Positions 36,229 to 45,220 of a stretch of 64,000 nucleotides of DNA are shown piece by piece. Under the pieces are notes generated by a model that saw nothing but the letters and a program-made list of their open reading frames with translations, did not search any database and was not told where the DNA came from. The stretch is taken from positions 62,001 to 126,000 of the forward strand of contig NZ_LAVA02000026.1 in NCBI RefSeq assembly GCF_000974985.2. Direction: 5' to 3'. How positions within the stretch are numbered: position 1 is the stretch's first letter; each line of letters opens with the position of its first letter. The position numbers and the translations under genes are program-made. This DNA comes from Streptomyces mangrovisoli. GTDB lineage: Bacteria > Actinomycetota > Actinomycetes > Streptomycetales > Streptomycetaceae.

Positions 36229-37331
36229 AGGTAGTCCTCCAGCCGGGCGACCGCGTACCCCTCCGCGGTGACCTTGTCCAGGAACCGGCGGACCATGTCC
36301 GGCATGGTGCCCTTCCACTCCTTCGGCCCCTGGAAGTGGCTCAGCACGATGTCGCCGGGGTGCAGCTCGCCGTCGCGGTACTCCCAGTGGTCGGGGAACA
36401 CCTCCTCGTTCCAGATGGGCGCGTACTCGATGCCGCAGGACTTGGCGGCGCGCAGGCTGTCCTGGTCGTAGTTGCCGAAGGGCGGGCGGAAGACGGTCGG
36501 GCGCCTGCCGAACTGCTTCTCCATCACGTCCTGCATCCCGCAGATCTCGCGCTTCTGCTCCGCGTAGCCGAGGGCGGGCAGGTAGGGGTGGGTGAGCGTG
36601 TGGTTGTTGAGGGTGTGGCCGTCGGACTGGATCTGCCGGAAGTAGCCGTAGTCGTCCTTCACCAGGAAGTCGCTGAGGAAGGCGGTGTACGGGATCTTCA
36701 GGTCGTGCATCATCCGCAGGAAGGCGGGGTCCTTCTCGGCGCCGTCGTCGATGGTGAGGAAGACGATCTTCTCGTCGGTGGGGATCGTCGTGAACACCGG
36801 CGGCAGGTTCAGCTCCTCCTGATCGTCCACCTCGAAGCCCTTGCGGACCGTGATGTGCGGCTTGCGGGCCGGGGGCGCCGGGGGCGTGAGCGGCACCCGC
36901 CGCAGGCCCCAGCGCTTCGCGGCGGCCGCCCGGGCGGCGTACGCGGCGCGCAGCCGGGTGGCGTAGGAGTCCAGCGCGCGGGCCGCGGTACCGCGCAGCG
37001 CGTGCGCCCCCGCGGCCGCCCCGGCCACCGGACCGGCCGCCGGGGCGGCGGCCTTGCCGGAGGCGGGCTGCGCACATCCGGAGGCGAGGGCGGCGACCGC
37101 CAGAACGCCGAGACCGGCCCGCACGCCGACCCGCACCCCGAGCCGCTGCCCGACCCGCTGCCCCGGCCGCACCCCGAGCCGCCGACCCGGCCGCGCGCCG
37201 ACTCGCACCCCGGCCCGCTCATCCGCCCGCGCGCCGACCCGCACCCCGGCCCGCTCGCCGACCCGCGCACCCGGCCGCGCACCCATCCGTGCGGGTGCCC
37301 CATTTTTGTCATTTTGTACGACCACTCGCAT
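36225..37331 (-). CDS. Polysaccharide deacetylase (NodB family), secreted
   Basis: About 368 residues. A long basic leader of Gly-Val-Arg-Ala repeats precedes a hydrophobic segment and lipobox-like cysteine (LAVAALASGCAQPA). The NodB metal site is complete: FLTIDDGAEK (Asp pair), HTLTHP (HxxxH), RPPFGNYD and the late LSHFQG. Such enzymes remove acetyl groups from peptidoglycan, chitin-like glycans or surface sugars outside the membrane. The ATG at 37331 has no clear ribosome site; an internal ATG near 37288 (MGARPG) is an alternative that still keeps the signal segment. It is followed, with a 4-bp overlap, by the degenerate copy. Confidence 0.82.
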   Translation of the reverse strand: MRVVVQNDKNGAPARMGARPGARVGERAGVRVGARADERAGVRVGARPGRRLGVRPGQRVGQRLGVRVGVRAGLGVLAVAALASGCAQPASGKAAAPAAGPVAGAAAGAHALRGTAARALDSYATRLRAAYAARAAAAKRWGLRRVPLTPPAPPARKPHITVRKGFEVDDQEELNLPPVFTTIPTDEKIVFLTIDDGAEKDPAFLRMMHDLKIPYTAFLSDFLVKDDYGYFRQIQSDGHTLNNHTLTHPYLPALGYAEQKREICGMQDVMEKQFGRRPTVFRPPFGNYDQDSLRAAKSCGIEYAPIWNEEVFPDHWEYRDGELHPGDIVLSHFQGPKEWKGTMPDMVRRFLDKVTAEGYAVARLEDYL

Positions 37332-37421
37332 GACGCCGGATCTTCGCAGGTCGGGGCGGTGGGCCGGGGCCGACACCGCCACCGGACGCGCACGGTCCAC
37401 CGACTGGCCCACAATGAGCCG

Positions 37422-38597
37422 GTGAACGACCTCTCCGCCTTCGCCGCCCTGCTCACCCCCGCGGGGCGTGCCCTGCTCGACGAGGTGCGCGGCACCGAAC
37501 CGGCCGCGGAACTCTCCGTCGCCACGCGGCTGCGCCGCACCCACCCCGCGGACCTGGTGTCGGCGGCGCTCGGCCAGGCCCGGCTGCGGCAACGCGCGGA
37601 GGCCAAGTTCGGGGCGGCGGACGCGCAGCGGATGTTCTTCACCGCGAACGGCGTGGAGCAGGCCACCCGGACCGCGGTCGCCGAGTACCGGGCGGGCCGG
37701 TTCAAGGCGCTCGGCGTGACGTCCGTCGCCGACCTGTGCTGCGGCATCGGCGGCGACGCGATCGCGCTCGCGCGGGCCGGGATCCGCGTGCTCGCGGTGG
37801 ACCGCGACCCGCTGACCGCGGCCGTGGCCCGCGCCAACGCCGACGCGCTGGGCCTCGCCGACCTGATCGAGGTGCGCGAGGCGGACGTCACCGAGGTGGA
37901 CACGGCCGGCTGGGACGCGGTGTTCGTGGACCCGGCGCGGCGCGGCGGCCGCGGCCGCATCTTCGACCCGGAGGCGTACTCGCCCCCGCTGTCCTGGGCG
38001 GTCGGGACCGCGCTGAAGGCACCGCGCGCCGCCCTGAAGATCGCCCCCGGCATCCCGCACGAGGCGGTCCCCGCGCAGGCCGAGGCCGAGTGGATCTCGG
38101 ACGGCGGAGACGTGAAGGAGGCGGTGCTGTGGTTCGGCACCGACCCGGGCGCGATCCGCGCGACCCTGCTCCCGGGCCCGCGCTCCCTGCTCTCCCGCGC
38201 CCTGCCGGACCCCGAAGTACGGCCCGTGGGACGCTGGTTGTACGAACCCGACGGCGCCGTCATCCGCGCCCACCTGGTCGCCGAGGTCGCCGAGTCGCTC
38301 GACGGCGGGCTGCTCGACGCGACGATCGCGTACATCACCGCGGACGACCTGCGCCCGACCCCGTACGCCACCGCGTACGAGATCACCGACCGACTCCCTT
38401 TCAACCTGAAGAAGTTGAAGGCGCTGCTGCGCGAACGCCAGGTCGGCAACCTGACCGTGAAGAAGCGTGGCTCGGCCGTGGAACCGGAGGAGATCCGCCG
38501 CAAGGTGAAGCCCCAAGGCCCCAACGCGGCAACGGTGTTCCTCACTCGCGTCGCGGGCGCCCCGACGATGCTGATCGGCACGCCGGCGAAGGGCTGA
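37422..38597 (+). CDS. Class I SAM-dependent methyltransferase with THUMP-like C-terminus
   Basis: 391 residues from GTG 37422. SAM-binding motif I is VADLCCGIGGDAIALARAG (near 105), the acidic motif II AVDRDP follows, and the catalytic loop reads VFVDPARRGGRGR (near 170), like tRNA/rRNA methyltransferases. The C-terminal 80 residues (FNLKKLKALLRERQVGNLTVKKRGSAVEP) match the THUMP-like domain found in this family of bacterial RNA methyltransferase relatives. Probably modifies tRNA or rRNA; the exact position is unknown. Convergent with the sigma factor gene and divergent from the deacetylase. Confidence 0.85.
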   Translation: MNDLSAFAALLTPAGRALLDEVRGTEPAAELSVATRLRRTHPADLVSAALGQARLRQRAEAKFGAADAQRMFFTANGVEQATRTAVAEYRAGRFKALGVTSVADLCCGIGGDAIALARAGIRVLAVDRDPLTAAVARANADALGLADLIEVREADVTEVDTAGWDAVFVDPARRGGRGRIFDPEAYSPPLSWAVGTALKAPRAALKIAPGIPHEAVPAQAEAEWISDGGDVKEAVLWFGTDPGAIRATLLPGPRSLLSRALPDPEVRPVGRWLYEPDGAVIRAHLVAEVAESLDGGLLDATIAYITADDLRPTPYATAYEITDRLPFNLKKLKALLRERQVGNLTVKKRGSAVEPEEIRRKVKPQGPNAATVFLTRVAGAPTMLIGTPAKG

Positions 38598-38690
38598 CCG
38601 CCACCGCGTGACCGTGCTCCCCAGCGGCGGCAGCTGACGACCTCGGCGGCGGCAGCTGACGACCTCACCGGCGTGGTGGCCGAGTTGCCG

Positions 38691-40043
38691 TCACGGCGCC
38701 CGGTCGCCGGGCCGTCCCCCGGGCCGGTCCAGGTCGCGCAGCCGGGTCGTCAGAAGTTCGCGCTCCCGGGCGTTGCGGGTGAGGCCGATCGCGCGGGTGA
38801 GTTCCGTACGGGCCTGTTCCGTGCGGCCCAGCCGGGCGAGCAGGTCCGCGCGGATGCTCGGGAGGAGGTGGTAGCCGCGCAGGGCGGGGTCGTCGGCCAC
38901 CGCGTCGACGATCGCGAGGGCGGCCTCGGGCCCCTCGGACATGGACACCGCCACCGCGCGGTTCAGCTCCACCACCGGGGAGGGCGAGCGGGCCGCGAAC
39001 AGGCCGTAGAGGGTGGCGATCGTCGTCCAGTCGGTGTCCTCGTAGCGGTACGCGTGCGCGTGGCAGGCGGCGATCGCGGCCTGGAGGGCGTACGGCCCCG
39101 GGGCGCCATCCCCCGTCGCCTCGGCGCGGCCGAGCGCGGCGACCCCGCGGGCGATCAGCATCCGGTTCCAGCGGCGGCGGTCCTGGTCCTCCAGCAGGAC
39201 CGGCGCGCCGTCGGGCCCGGTGCGGGCCGCCGTGCGGGACGCCTGGAACTCCAGCAGCGCGGCCAGGGCGTGCACCTCGGGCTCCTTCGGCATCAGCCCG
39301 GCCAGCAGGCGGGCCAGCCGCAGGGCGTCCTCGCAGAGGGCGGGGCGCAGCAGGTCGTCGCCCGCGGTGGCGGCGTAACCCTCGTTGAAGATCAGGTAGA
39401 TGACGTCCAGGACGGAGCCGAGCCGGGCCTCGCGGTCGGGGCCGTACGGCACCTCGAAGGCGACGTTCCTCGTCGCGAGGGTGCGTTTGGCCCGGACGAT
39501 GCGCTGGGCGACCGTGGGCTCGGGGGTGAGGAAGGCGCGGGCGATCTCGGCGGTGGTGAGGCCGCCGAGCAGGCGCAGGGTGAGCGCGGTACGGCCCTCG
39601 GCGGGCAGCACCGGGTGGCAGGCGGTGAAGACCAGGCGCAGCAGGTCGTCGTCGATGTCGTCCGGGTCGGCCGGCTCCTCCGGCGGCGCGGCGGTCTCCA
39701 GGTCGCGGCCGATCTCCTGGAGCTTGCGGGCGTAGTTCTCCCGGCGTCGGACCAGGTCGACGGCGCGGCGCCGCGCGGTGGTGGTCAGCCAGGCGCCCGG
39801 GTTGTCGGGCACGCCGTCGCGCGGCCACTGCTCCAGGGCGGCGACCAGCGCGTCCTGCGCCAGCTCCTCCGCGATGCCGACGTCCCGCACCACGTGCGCG
39901 ACGGCCGCGATGACCCGCGGCGACTCCAGCCGGAAGACGGTCTCGATGGCGTGCGCGGCGGGGGCGGCGGCGGCCCCGCCCGCCGCGTCGTCCGGGGCGC
40001 GGCCCCGCGGGGTGTCGCTCCGGGGATCGGGATCGGATTCCAC
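38691..40043 (-). CDS. ECF42-type sigma factor with C-terminal TPR-like extension
   Basis: 450 residues. Sigma region 2 (VVRDVGIAEELAQDALVAALEQWPRDGVPDNPGAWL) and region 4 (LPAEGRTALTLRLLGGLTTAEIARAFLTPEPTVAQRIVRAK) occupy the first 190 residues. The rest is the helical, tetratricopeptide-like domain typical of ECF42 sigma factors (VIYLIFNEGYAATAG, ALCEDALRLARLLAGLMP). These factors are not held by an anti-sigma but are encoded with DGPF proteins, exactly as here (gene at 40087, 43 bp upstream). ATG at 40041-40043. Regulon unknown. Confidence 0.92.
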   Translation of the reverse strand: MESDPDPRSDTPRGRAPDDAAGGAAAAPAAHAIETVFRLESPRVIAAVAHVVRDVGIAEELAQDALVAALEQWPRDGVPDNPGAWLTTTARRRAVDLVRRRENYARKLQEIGRDLETAAPPEEPADPDDIDDDLLRLVFTACHPVLPAEGRTALTLRLLGGLTTAEIARAFLTPEPTVAQRIVRAKRTLATRNVAFEVPYGPDREARLGSVLDVIYLIFNEGYAATAGDDLLRPALCEDALRLARLLAGLMPKEPEVHALAALLEFQASRTAARTGPDGAPVLLEDQDRRRWNRMLIARGVAALGRAEATGDGAPGPYALQAAIAACHAHAYRYEDTDWTTIATLYGLFAARSPSPVVELNRAVAVSMSEGPEAALAIVDAVADDPALRGYHLLPSIRADLLARLGRTEQARTELTRAIGLTRNARERELLTTRLRDLDRPGGRPGDRAP

Positions 40044-40086
40044 AACTCCCCATCGAACACCCCGCGCGGCGCCGCGCCAAGGACGC

Positions 40087-40443
40087 TCAGCCCTCGGCGA
40101 TCTCCCGCACCTCGCAGGTCACCGTCCAGAAGTCCTCGTGGACCTGGAGGAAGCGCTTGGTCCACTCCAGCGCCTCGGCCTTGTCCTTGCACTGCATGAT
40201 CGCGTAGCCGCCGATGACCTCCTTCGACTCGGTGAAGGGGCCGTCGGTGACGGAGAGGCTGCCGCCCTCCCAGGTCACCCGGGTGCCCTGGGCGGTCGGT
40301 GTGAGCCCCGCGGTGTCGAGCATCACCCCCGCCTTGGTGATCTCCTCGATCAGGTGGCCCATCCGCTCCATCAGCTCGGGGCTCGGGCCCTCTGCGGGCG
40401 CGGAGGACTCGTCGATACGGACCAGCGACAGGTAGCGCGGCAT
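40087..40443 (-). CDS. DGPF/YciI-family protein, partner of the ECF42 sigma factor
   Basis: 118 residues. Contains the DGPF signature in VTDGPFTESKEVIGGYAIMQC near residue 65 and the dimeric alpha-beta barrel of the YCII family. In ECF42 loci the DGPF protein accompanies the sigma factor, probably as a small metabolic enzyme or as target or modulator; no mechanism is established. ATG at 40441-40443 with ggagtcac upstream. It is the first gene of the two-gene unit. Confidence 0.9.
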   Translation of the reverse strand: MPRYLSLVRIDESSAPAEGPSPELMERMGHLIEEITKAGVMLDTAGLTPTAQGTRVTWEGGSLSVTDGPFTESKEVIGGYAIMQCKDKAEALEWTKRFLQVHEDFWTVTCEVREIAEG

Positions 40444-40594
40444 GGTGACTCCTTCGGTCGGGGCGGGACCTTGCTTCCCGCCTCTCATCCATGCGTCGAT
40501 CGGGGGCCGCCGGTATCGACAGACACGCCGATTTCTTCCGAAGATTTTTTTGCCCGGCCGCCCCGGAGTCACGTCTGCGCAGGTCAGCGCGGTG

Positions 40595-41671
40595 TCACCG
40601 CAGTGATTCCCACAGGTCGGTCGCCGCCGGTTCCTTCGCGACCACCCGGTTGGGGTCGCTCGGGGCGGTGACGACCGGCATCATCACCGTCTTCACGTCG
40701 TCCGCGTCCAGCCCCTTCATGCTCTTCGCGAAGGTCATCAGCTCGCTCAGGGAGTCCAGGCCGGTGTCGGTCGTCAGGCTGCCGGTGACCGCGTCGGCGA
40801 CCTCGAACAGCTTGGCCGGGTCGGTCAGCAGGTCCTTGGTGGAGATCTGCGTGAGCATCGCCTTGACCAGGGTCTGCTGGAGTCCTATGCGGCCCAGGTC
40901 GCTGCCGTCGCCTATGCCGTGCCGGGTGCGGGCCATGGCCAGCGCCTGCTTGCCCGTCAGATGGTGGGTGCCGGCCTTGAGTTTGAGATGGCTCTTGTCG
41001 TCGTCGATGTCCTCCTTCGTGGTCACCGTGACCCCGCCGAGGGCGTCCACCAGCTTCCGGAAGCCGGAGAAGTCGATCTCCAGGTAGTGGTCCATCCGGA
41101 CCCCGGTGAGCGACTCGACCGTCTTCACCGCGCACACCGGACCGCCCACGGAGTAGGCGCTGTTGAACATCGCGTGGTACGCCACCGCCGTCGAACCGCC
41201 CGACGACAGCGGGCAGGAGGGCCGCGTGACCAGGGTGTCGCGCGGGATGCTGACCACCGTCGCGCTCTTGCGGCCCTCGTCGATGTGGACCACCATCGCC
41301 GTGTCCGAGCGGGCGCCGGAGCTGTTGCCGCCGCCGAGCTTCTGGTTCGCCCCACTGCGCGAATCGGAGCCGAGGACCAGGATGTTCACCGAACCGCTCG
41401 GCAGCGGTTCGGCCGAGGCGGACGCCGACGCGGTCGTGGTCGGCGTCGTCACCGCCTTCGCCGGACGGTCGTCGCCGAGCGCGCCGTTGATGTCGACGCT
41501 CTTGATGTTGTTGTCGAGGTGCCAGTAGGCGTAGCCCACCGCGGCCGTGCCCAGCACCAGTGCGCCCGCCAGGCTGATTCCGACGGCCTTCAGCACCGCC
41601 GACCGCCTGCCCGGCCTTCTGCCGCCCGTGCCGCCCTCGCCGCCCTCGCCGTTCCCGTCGTGTCCCGTCAC
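40595..41671 (-). CDS. LCP-family (LytR-CpsA-Psr) cell-wall glycopolymer ligase
   Basis: 358 residues. Cytoplasmic basic, Gly-rich head, one membrane span (about 28-50), then an external LCP domain: NILVLGSDSR, SDTAMVVHI, ATVVSIPRDTLV, YLEIDFSGFRKLVDALGGVTV, and ARTRHGIGDGSDLGRIGLQQ with the conserved Arg residues. LCP enzymes attach wall teichoic acids, capsular or arabinogalactan-like polymers from lipid carriers to peptidoglycan. Starts at GTG 41669-41671. It follows the LacI gene on the same strand, and a large imperfect palindrome lies 50-85 bp upstream of its start. Confidence 0.9.
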   Translation of the reverse strand: MTGHDGNGEGGEGGTGGRRPGRRSAVLKAVGISLAGALVLGTAAVGYAYWHLDNNIKSVDINGALGDDRPAKAVTTPTTTASASASAEPLPSGSVNILVLGSDSRSGANQKLGGGNSSGARSDTAMVVHIDEGRKSATVVSIPRDTLVTRPSCPLSSGGSTAVAYHAMFNSAYSVGGPVCAVKTVESLTGVRMDHYLEIDFSGFRKLVDALGGVTVTTKEDIDDDKSHLKLKAGTHHLTGKQALAMARTRHGIGDGSDLGRIGLQQTLVKAMLTQISTKDLLTDPAKLFEVADAVTGSLTTDTGLDSLSELMTFAKSMKGLDADDVKTVMMPVVTAPSDPNRVVAKEPAATDLWESLR

Positions 41672-41718
41672 GGGGAGGAACGTAAGTGCGGATTATTAGG
41701 GGACTGTTAGAGCTGGCG

Positions 41719-41756
41719 TGAGAATGTGTTTTCTTCAGAAAATCTCACTGTTCTCA
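41719..41756. promoter_or_regulatory. Nested inverted repeats upstream of the LCP gene
   Basis: Outer arms tgagaa / ttctca (41719-41724 and 41751-41756) enclose inner arms ttttct / agaaaa (41729-41734 and 41737-41742). AT-rich in a GC-rich genome and placed about 50 bp before the LCP start codon. Operator or RNA hairpin are both possible. Confidence 0.5.
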
Positions 41757-41797
41757 TACCCACAGTGACCTCGCCGGCCCCGGGCGCGTCCGGAATC

Positions 41798-41810
41798 TCG
41801 AAAGTTTCGA
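41798..41810. promoter_or_regulatory. 13-bp palindrome tcgaaagtttcga
   Basis: Perfect palindrome with a single central base, between the LacI stop and the LCP gene. The CGAAA-TTTCG form is of the type bound by LacI-family sugar repressors of actinobacteria, so it could be a second operator of the adjacent regulator. Confidence 0.45.
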
Positions 41811-41837
41811 AGACGTCACCCGCCCCGCCGCGGACCC

Positions 41838-42890
41838 CTACCGCCCCGCCGGCGCCGCCGTACTGCTCCGCACCACCAGGCTCGTCGCCAGCTCCACCCG
41901 CTTCGCCACCGGCGTCTCCTGCTCGCGCCCCAGGTCCAGCACGAGCCGCGCCGCCGCCTCGGCCATCTCGGTGAGCGGCTGCCGTACGGTCGTCAGCGGC
42001 GGCCCCACCCAGCGGGCGATCGGCAGGTCGTCGAAGCCGACCACGCTGAGGTCGTCGGGGATGCGCAGCCCCAGCTCGCGGGCGGCCTCGTACAGCCCGA
42101 GCGCCTGGAGGTCGTTGCCCGCGAAGACGGCCGTGGGGCGGTCCTGGCGACCGAGGAGTTCGAGGCCGATGCGGTAGCCGGCCTCGTGGTGGAAGTCGCC
42201 ACCCATGATCAGCGCGGGGTCGACCGGCAGCCCCGCGGTCTCCAGCGCGGCCCGGTAGCCGTCGAGCCGCGCCCGGCTGCACATCATCCGCGAGGGCCCG
42301 CTGATCGCGCCGATGCGCCGGTGGCCCAGTTCGACCAGGTGCCGGGTGGCGGCGAGGCCGCCCTGCCAGTTGGTCGCGCCGATCGAGGGCACGTCGGCAC
42401 CCGGGTCGCCGGCCGGGTCCATCACCACGAACGGGATGGAGCGGCTGGTCAGCAGGGCGCGCTGGGACTCGTCGAGGCCCGAGAGGACCAGGATCACACC
42501 GTGCGGACGACGGGCGGCCACCTGGTCGGCCCAGGTCCGGCCCGGGGTGAGCCGGCCGGCGCTCTCCGAGAGCACGACACTCAGGCCCGCGTCCCGGGCC
42601 ACGTTCTCGACGCCCCGGATGACCTCCATCGCCCAGGCGCTCTCCAGCTCGTGGAAGACCAGGTCGATCAGCGGCGAGCGGGACGCCTCGGCGCGGCGGC
42701 GGCGGTAGCCGTGCGTGCGCAGCAACTCCTCCACCCGGGTGCGGGTCTTGGGAGCGACATCGGCGCGGCCGTTGAGCACCTTCGAAACAGTCGGAGCCGA
42801 CACTCCTGCCTCGCGGGCGATCTCGGCGAGCGTCGCGGTCTGGCTGGACCGTCCGGCCGTCGGGGTTTCAGCGGATTCCGGGGATGTCAT
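41838..42890 (-). CDS. LacI-family repressor of the sugar-uptake operon
   Basis: 350 residues. Helix-turn-helix at about 20-45 (LAEIAREAGVSAPTVSKVLNGRADV), hinge, and a periplasmic-binding-like sugar domain ending in the LacI signature (SVVGFDDLPIARWVGPPLTTVRQPL). Divergent from the ABC importer and glycosidase genes with 122 bp between; two half-conserved palindromes there are likely operators. By analogy with BxlR-type regulators it probably responds to a beta-linked oligosaccharide, but the ligand cannot be read. ATG at 42888-42890. Confidence 0.9.
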   Translation of the reverse strand: MTSPESAETPTAGRSSQTATLAEIAREAGVSAPTVSKVLNGRADVAPKTRTRVEELLRTHGYRRRRAEASRSPLIDLVFHELESAWAMEVIRGVENVARDAGLSVVLSESAGRLTPGRTWADQVAARRPHGVILVLSGLDESQRALLTSRSIPFVVMDPAGDPGADVPSIGATNWQGGLAATRHLVELGHRRIGAISGPSRMMCSRARLDGYRAALETAGLPVDPALIMGGDFHHEAGYRIGLELLGRQDRPTAVFAGNDLQALGLYEAARELGLRIPDDLSVVGFDDLPIARWVGPPLTTVRQPLTEMAEAAARLVLDLGREQETPVAKRVELATSLVVRSSTAAPAGR

Positions 42891-42918
42891 GGCGGCGATC
42901 GTATCTCTGCGCGACCTC

Positions 42919-42947
42919 TTGACGAAGCCCCCATCTGGACATAGCTT
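42919..42947 (+). promoter_or_regulatory. Promoter of the sugar-uptake operon
   Basis: TTGACG (42919-42924), 17 bases, TAGCTT (42942-42947). The -35 is a near-consensus match. Operator-like sequences start three bases downstream of the -10. Confidence 0.65.
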
Positions 42948-42949
42948 CC

Positions 42950-42982
42950 CGGAACATTCGAGTTTATCGCCGAAACATTCGG
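42950..42982. promoter_or_regulatory. Twin operator-like sites for the LacI-family repressor
   Basis: cggaacattcg (42950-42960) and the perfect palindrome ccgaaacattcgg (42970-42982) share the core gaacattcg/gaaacattcg pattern with centres 21 bp apart, two helical turns, directly after the -10 box. Placement fits repression of transcript start. Confidence 0.65.
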
Positions 42983-43012
42983 TGATCGCCTGAAACAGAA
43001 GAGGTACCGTCC

Positions 43013-44323
43013 ATGGAGACCTACAGCAGGCGCTGGTTCCTCGGCGCCGCCGGCGCCACCACTCTCGCCTCGGCCGTCGGCCTCACCGCCTGCGGGTCGA
43101 GCGGCGGGTCCGGGAGCAGCGGCACGCTCACCGCGTTCGTATACGGCGACGACGCGGTGAAGGTACAGGTCAAGTCTGTCAACCGGTTCAACGCGTCGGC
43201 CGCGGCGAAGAAGGCCGGCGGCAAGATCAAGCTCGAGAAGGTGCCGGGCGCGGACTACCCGGCGAAGCTGCGCACCGCCATGGGCTCACCGAACGCGCCC
43301 GACATCTTCTTCAACTGGGGCGGCGGCTCGATCAAGGCGTACAAGGACGCCGGCCAGCTCCTCGACCTGACCGACATCCTGACCTCCGACTCGGCGCTCA
43401 AGGACGGCTTCCTGCCGAGCGTCATCAGCGCCGGCGGCCTCAGCGGCCACAACTACGGCGTCCCGATGCGCGGCATGCAGCCGGTGATCCTCTTCTACAA
43501 CAAGACCCTCTTCGCCGAGCACAAGCTCACCGCGCCCACCACCTGGGACCAACTGCTCGACATCAACGCCAAGTTGAAGAAGGCGAAGATCACGCCGTTC
43601 GCGCTCGGCGGCAAGGACATCTGGCCCGAGCTGATGTGGCTGGAGTACCTGACCGACCGGATCGGCGGCCCCGCCGTCTTCGACAAGATCAAGAACGGCG
43701 ACACCTCCGGCTGGGGCGACCCGGCGGTTCTCAAGGCCGCCCAGACCGTCAAGCAGCTCATCGACGACGGCGCGTTCGGCAAGGGCTTCAGCTCGGTGGC
43801 GTACACCAACGGCGGCGCCCCCGCGGTCTTCGCCAAGGGCAAGGCGGCGATGCACCTGATGGGCTCGTGGGAGTACTCCACGCAGCTCGGCAAGTTCCCG
43901 GACTTCGCCAAGAAGGACCTGGGCTGGTGCGCCTTCCCGACCGTCGAGGGCGGCGCGGGCGACATCCGCAACGTCGTCGGCAACCCCACCAACTACTGGT
44001 CCGTGAACGCGCACACGGGCAACAAGGACGCCGCGATCGCCTTCCTGCGCGACAGCGCCTCGAAGACGTACGCGAGCGAACTGGTCGCCAACGGCGACAT
44101 CCCGACCACGTCCAACGCGGAGGCGCTGCTGGACAAGTCCCCCAACCCCGAGTTCGCCAAGTTCCAGTACCAGATGGTGCAGCAGGCCCCGTCGTTCACG
44201 CTCAGCTGGGACCAGGCGGTCGACCCGGACGTCTCCACCCCGATGCTGACGGAGATCAACAAGCTGTTCGTCGGCCAGTCCACGCCCGAGCAGTTCGTGT
44301 CCGCGGTCAAGGGGCTGAAGTGA
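43013..44323 (+). CDS. Sugar ABC transporter substrate-binding lipoprotein
   Basis: 436 residues, extracellular solute-binding family 1. The N-terminus carries a twin-arginine signal ([10 protein letters not shown]) followed by a lipobox (VGLTAC), so it is exported folded by Tat and anchored by lipid. The mature part shows the usual two-lobe pattern ([26 protein letters not shown], and [19 protein letters not shown]). First gene of a four-gene operon; its stop overlaps the permease start by GTGA. ATG at 43013. Confidence 0.92.
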   Translation: METYSRRWFLGAAGATTLASAVGLTACGSSGGSGSSGTLTAFVYGDDAVKVQVKSVNRFNASAAAKKAGGKIKLEKVPGADYPAKLRTAMGSPNAPDIFFNWGGGSIKAYKDAGQLLDLTDILTSDSALKDGFLPSVISAGGLSGHNYGVPMRGMQPVILFYNKTLFAEHKLTAPTTWDQLLDINAKLKKAKITPFALGGKDIWPELMWLEYLTDRIGGPAVFDKIKNGDTSGWGDPAVLKAAQTVKQLIDDGAFGKGFSSVAYTNGGAPAVFAKGKAAMHLMGSWEYSTQLGKFPDFAKKDLGWCAFPTVEGGAGDIRNVVGNPTNYWSVNAHTGNKDAAIAFLRDSASKTYASELVANGDIPTTSNAEALLDKSPNPEFAKFQYQMVQQAPSFTLSWDQAVDPDVSTPMLTEINKLFVGQSTPEQFVSAVKGLK

Positions 44324-45216
44324 GTTCGACCCCGGTCACGGGCAAGGGGAGCGCCCGGCAGGGCGGCGCGCGGGCCGGTCGCCCGCACGCCGCCTGGGTG
44401 CTCCCCGGCGTCCTGTTCTTCACGTTCTTCGCCGTCGCGCCGATGGCGCTGGCCGTCTACCTCTCCTTCACCAAGTGGAACGGCCTGGGCGACCCTCAGC
44501 CGGTCGGCCTCGACAACTGGCGCAGGCTGCTCTCCGACGACCGGCTGATCCAGTCCCTCACGATCACCGTCCTTCTCACGGTGGTCAGTTGGGCGTTCCA
44601 GACGGTGGTCTCGCTGCTGCTCGGCGTCTGGGCGGCAGGCCGCCAGCGCAACCGGGCGATCCTCTCGGCGATCTTCTTCGTGCCGTTCCTGCTGTCGTCC
44701 ACGGCGATCGCGCTGCTCTTCTACGCCCTGCTGGACCCGAACTTCGGCATCATCCGGCAGGACACCCTCGGCTCCACGAAGGGCGCGTTCCTCGCGATCG
44801 TCTTCGTCGGCGGCTGGCAGTTCATCCCCTTCCACACCCTGATCTACCAGGGCGGGGCGCGGCAGATCCCGGAAGTCCTCTACCAGGCGGCCGCGATCGA
44901 CGGCGCGGGCCGCTACCGCCAGTTCTTCTCCATCACGCTGCCCCAGCTGCGCAACACGGCGACCACCTCCAGCGTGCTGATGATCGTCGGCTCGCTGACG
45001 TACTTCGAGACCGTGCTGATCCTCACCCAGGGCGGCCCCGGCACCGACACCGCGATCCTGCCGTACCTGATGTACGAGGCGGGCTTCAAGAGCTACGACT
45101 TCGGCTACGCGAGCGCCATCGCGACCTTCCTCGTCGTCGCCGCCACCGCGCTGTCGCTGCTACTGGTCAGGCTGACCGGTTTCGGCTCCATGCGCAGCAC
45201 CAGGGAAGGGATGTGA
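44320..45216 (+). CDS. Sugar ABC transporter permease (MalF-like)
   Basis: 298 residues from GTG 44320, which overlaps the previous stop (GTGA). Six membrane spans; the EAA loop that contacts the ATPase reads [23 protein letters not shown] (near 195-217). The GGPGTDT motif, common in MalF-type permeases, follows. No ATPase gene is in the operon, so it must share the general MsiK-type ATPase encoded elsewhere, the rule for Streptomyces sugar importers. Confidence 0.92.
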   Translation: MSSTPVTGKGSARQGGARAGRPHAAWVLPGVLFFTFFAVAPMALAVYLSFTKWNGLGDPQPVGLDNWRRLLSDDRLIQSLTITVLLTVVSWAFQTVVSLLLGVWAAGRQRNRAILSAIFFVPFLLSSTAIALLFYALLDPNFGIIRQDTLGSTKGAFLAIVFVGGWQFIPFHTLIYQGGARQIPEVLYQAAAIDGAGRYRQFFSITLPQLRNTATTSSVLMIVGSLTYFETVLILTQGGPGTDTAILPYLMYEAGFKSYDFGYASAIATFLVVAATALSLLLVRLTGFGSMRSTREGM

Positions 45217-45220
45217 CGCG

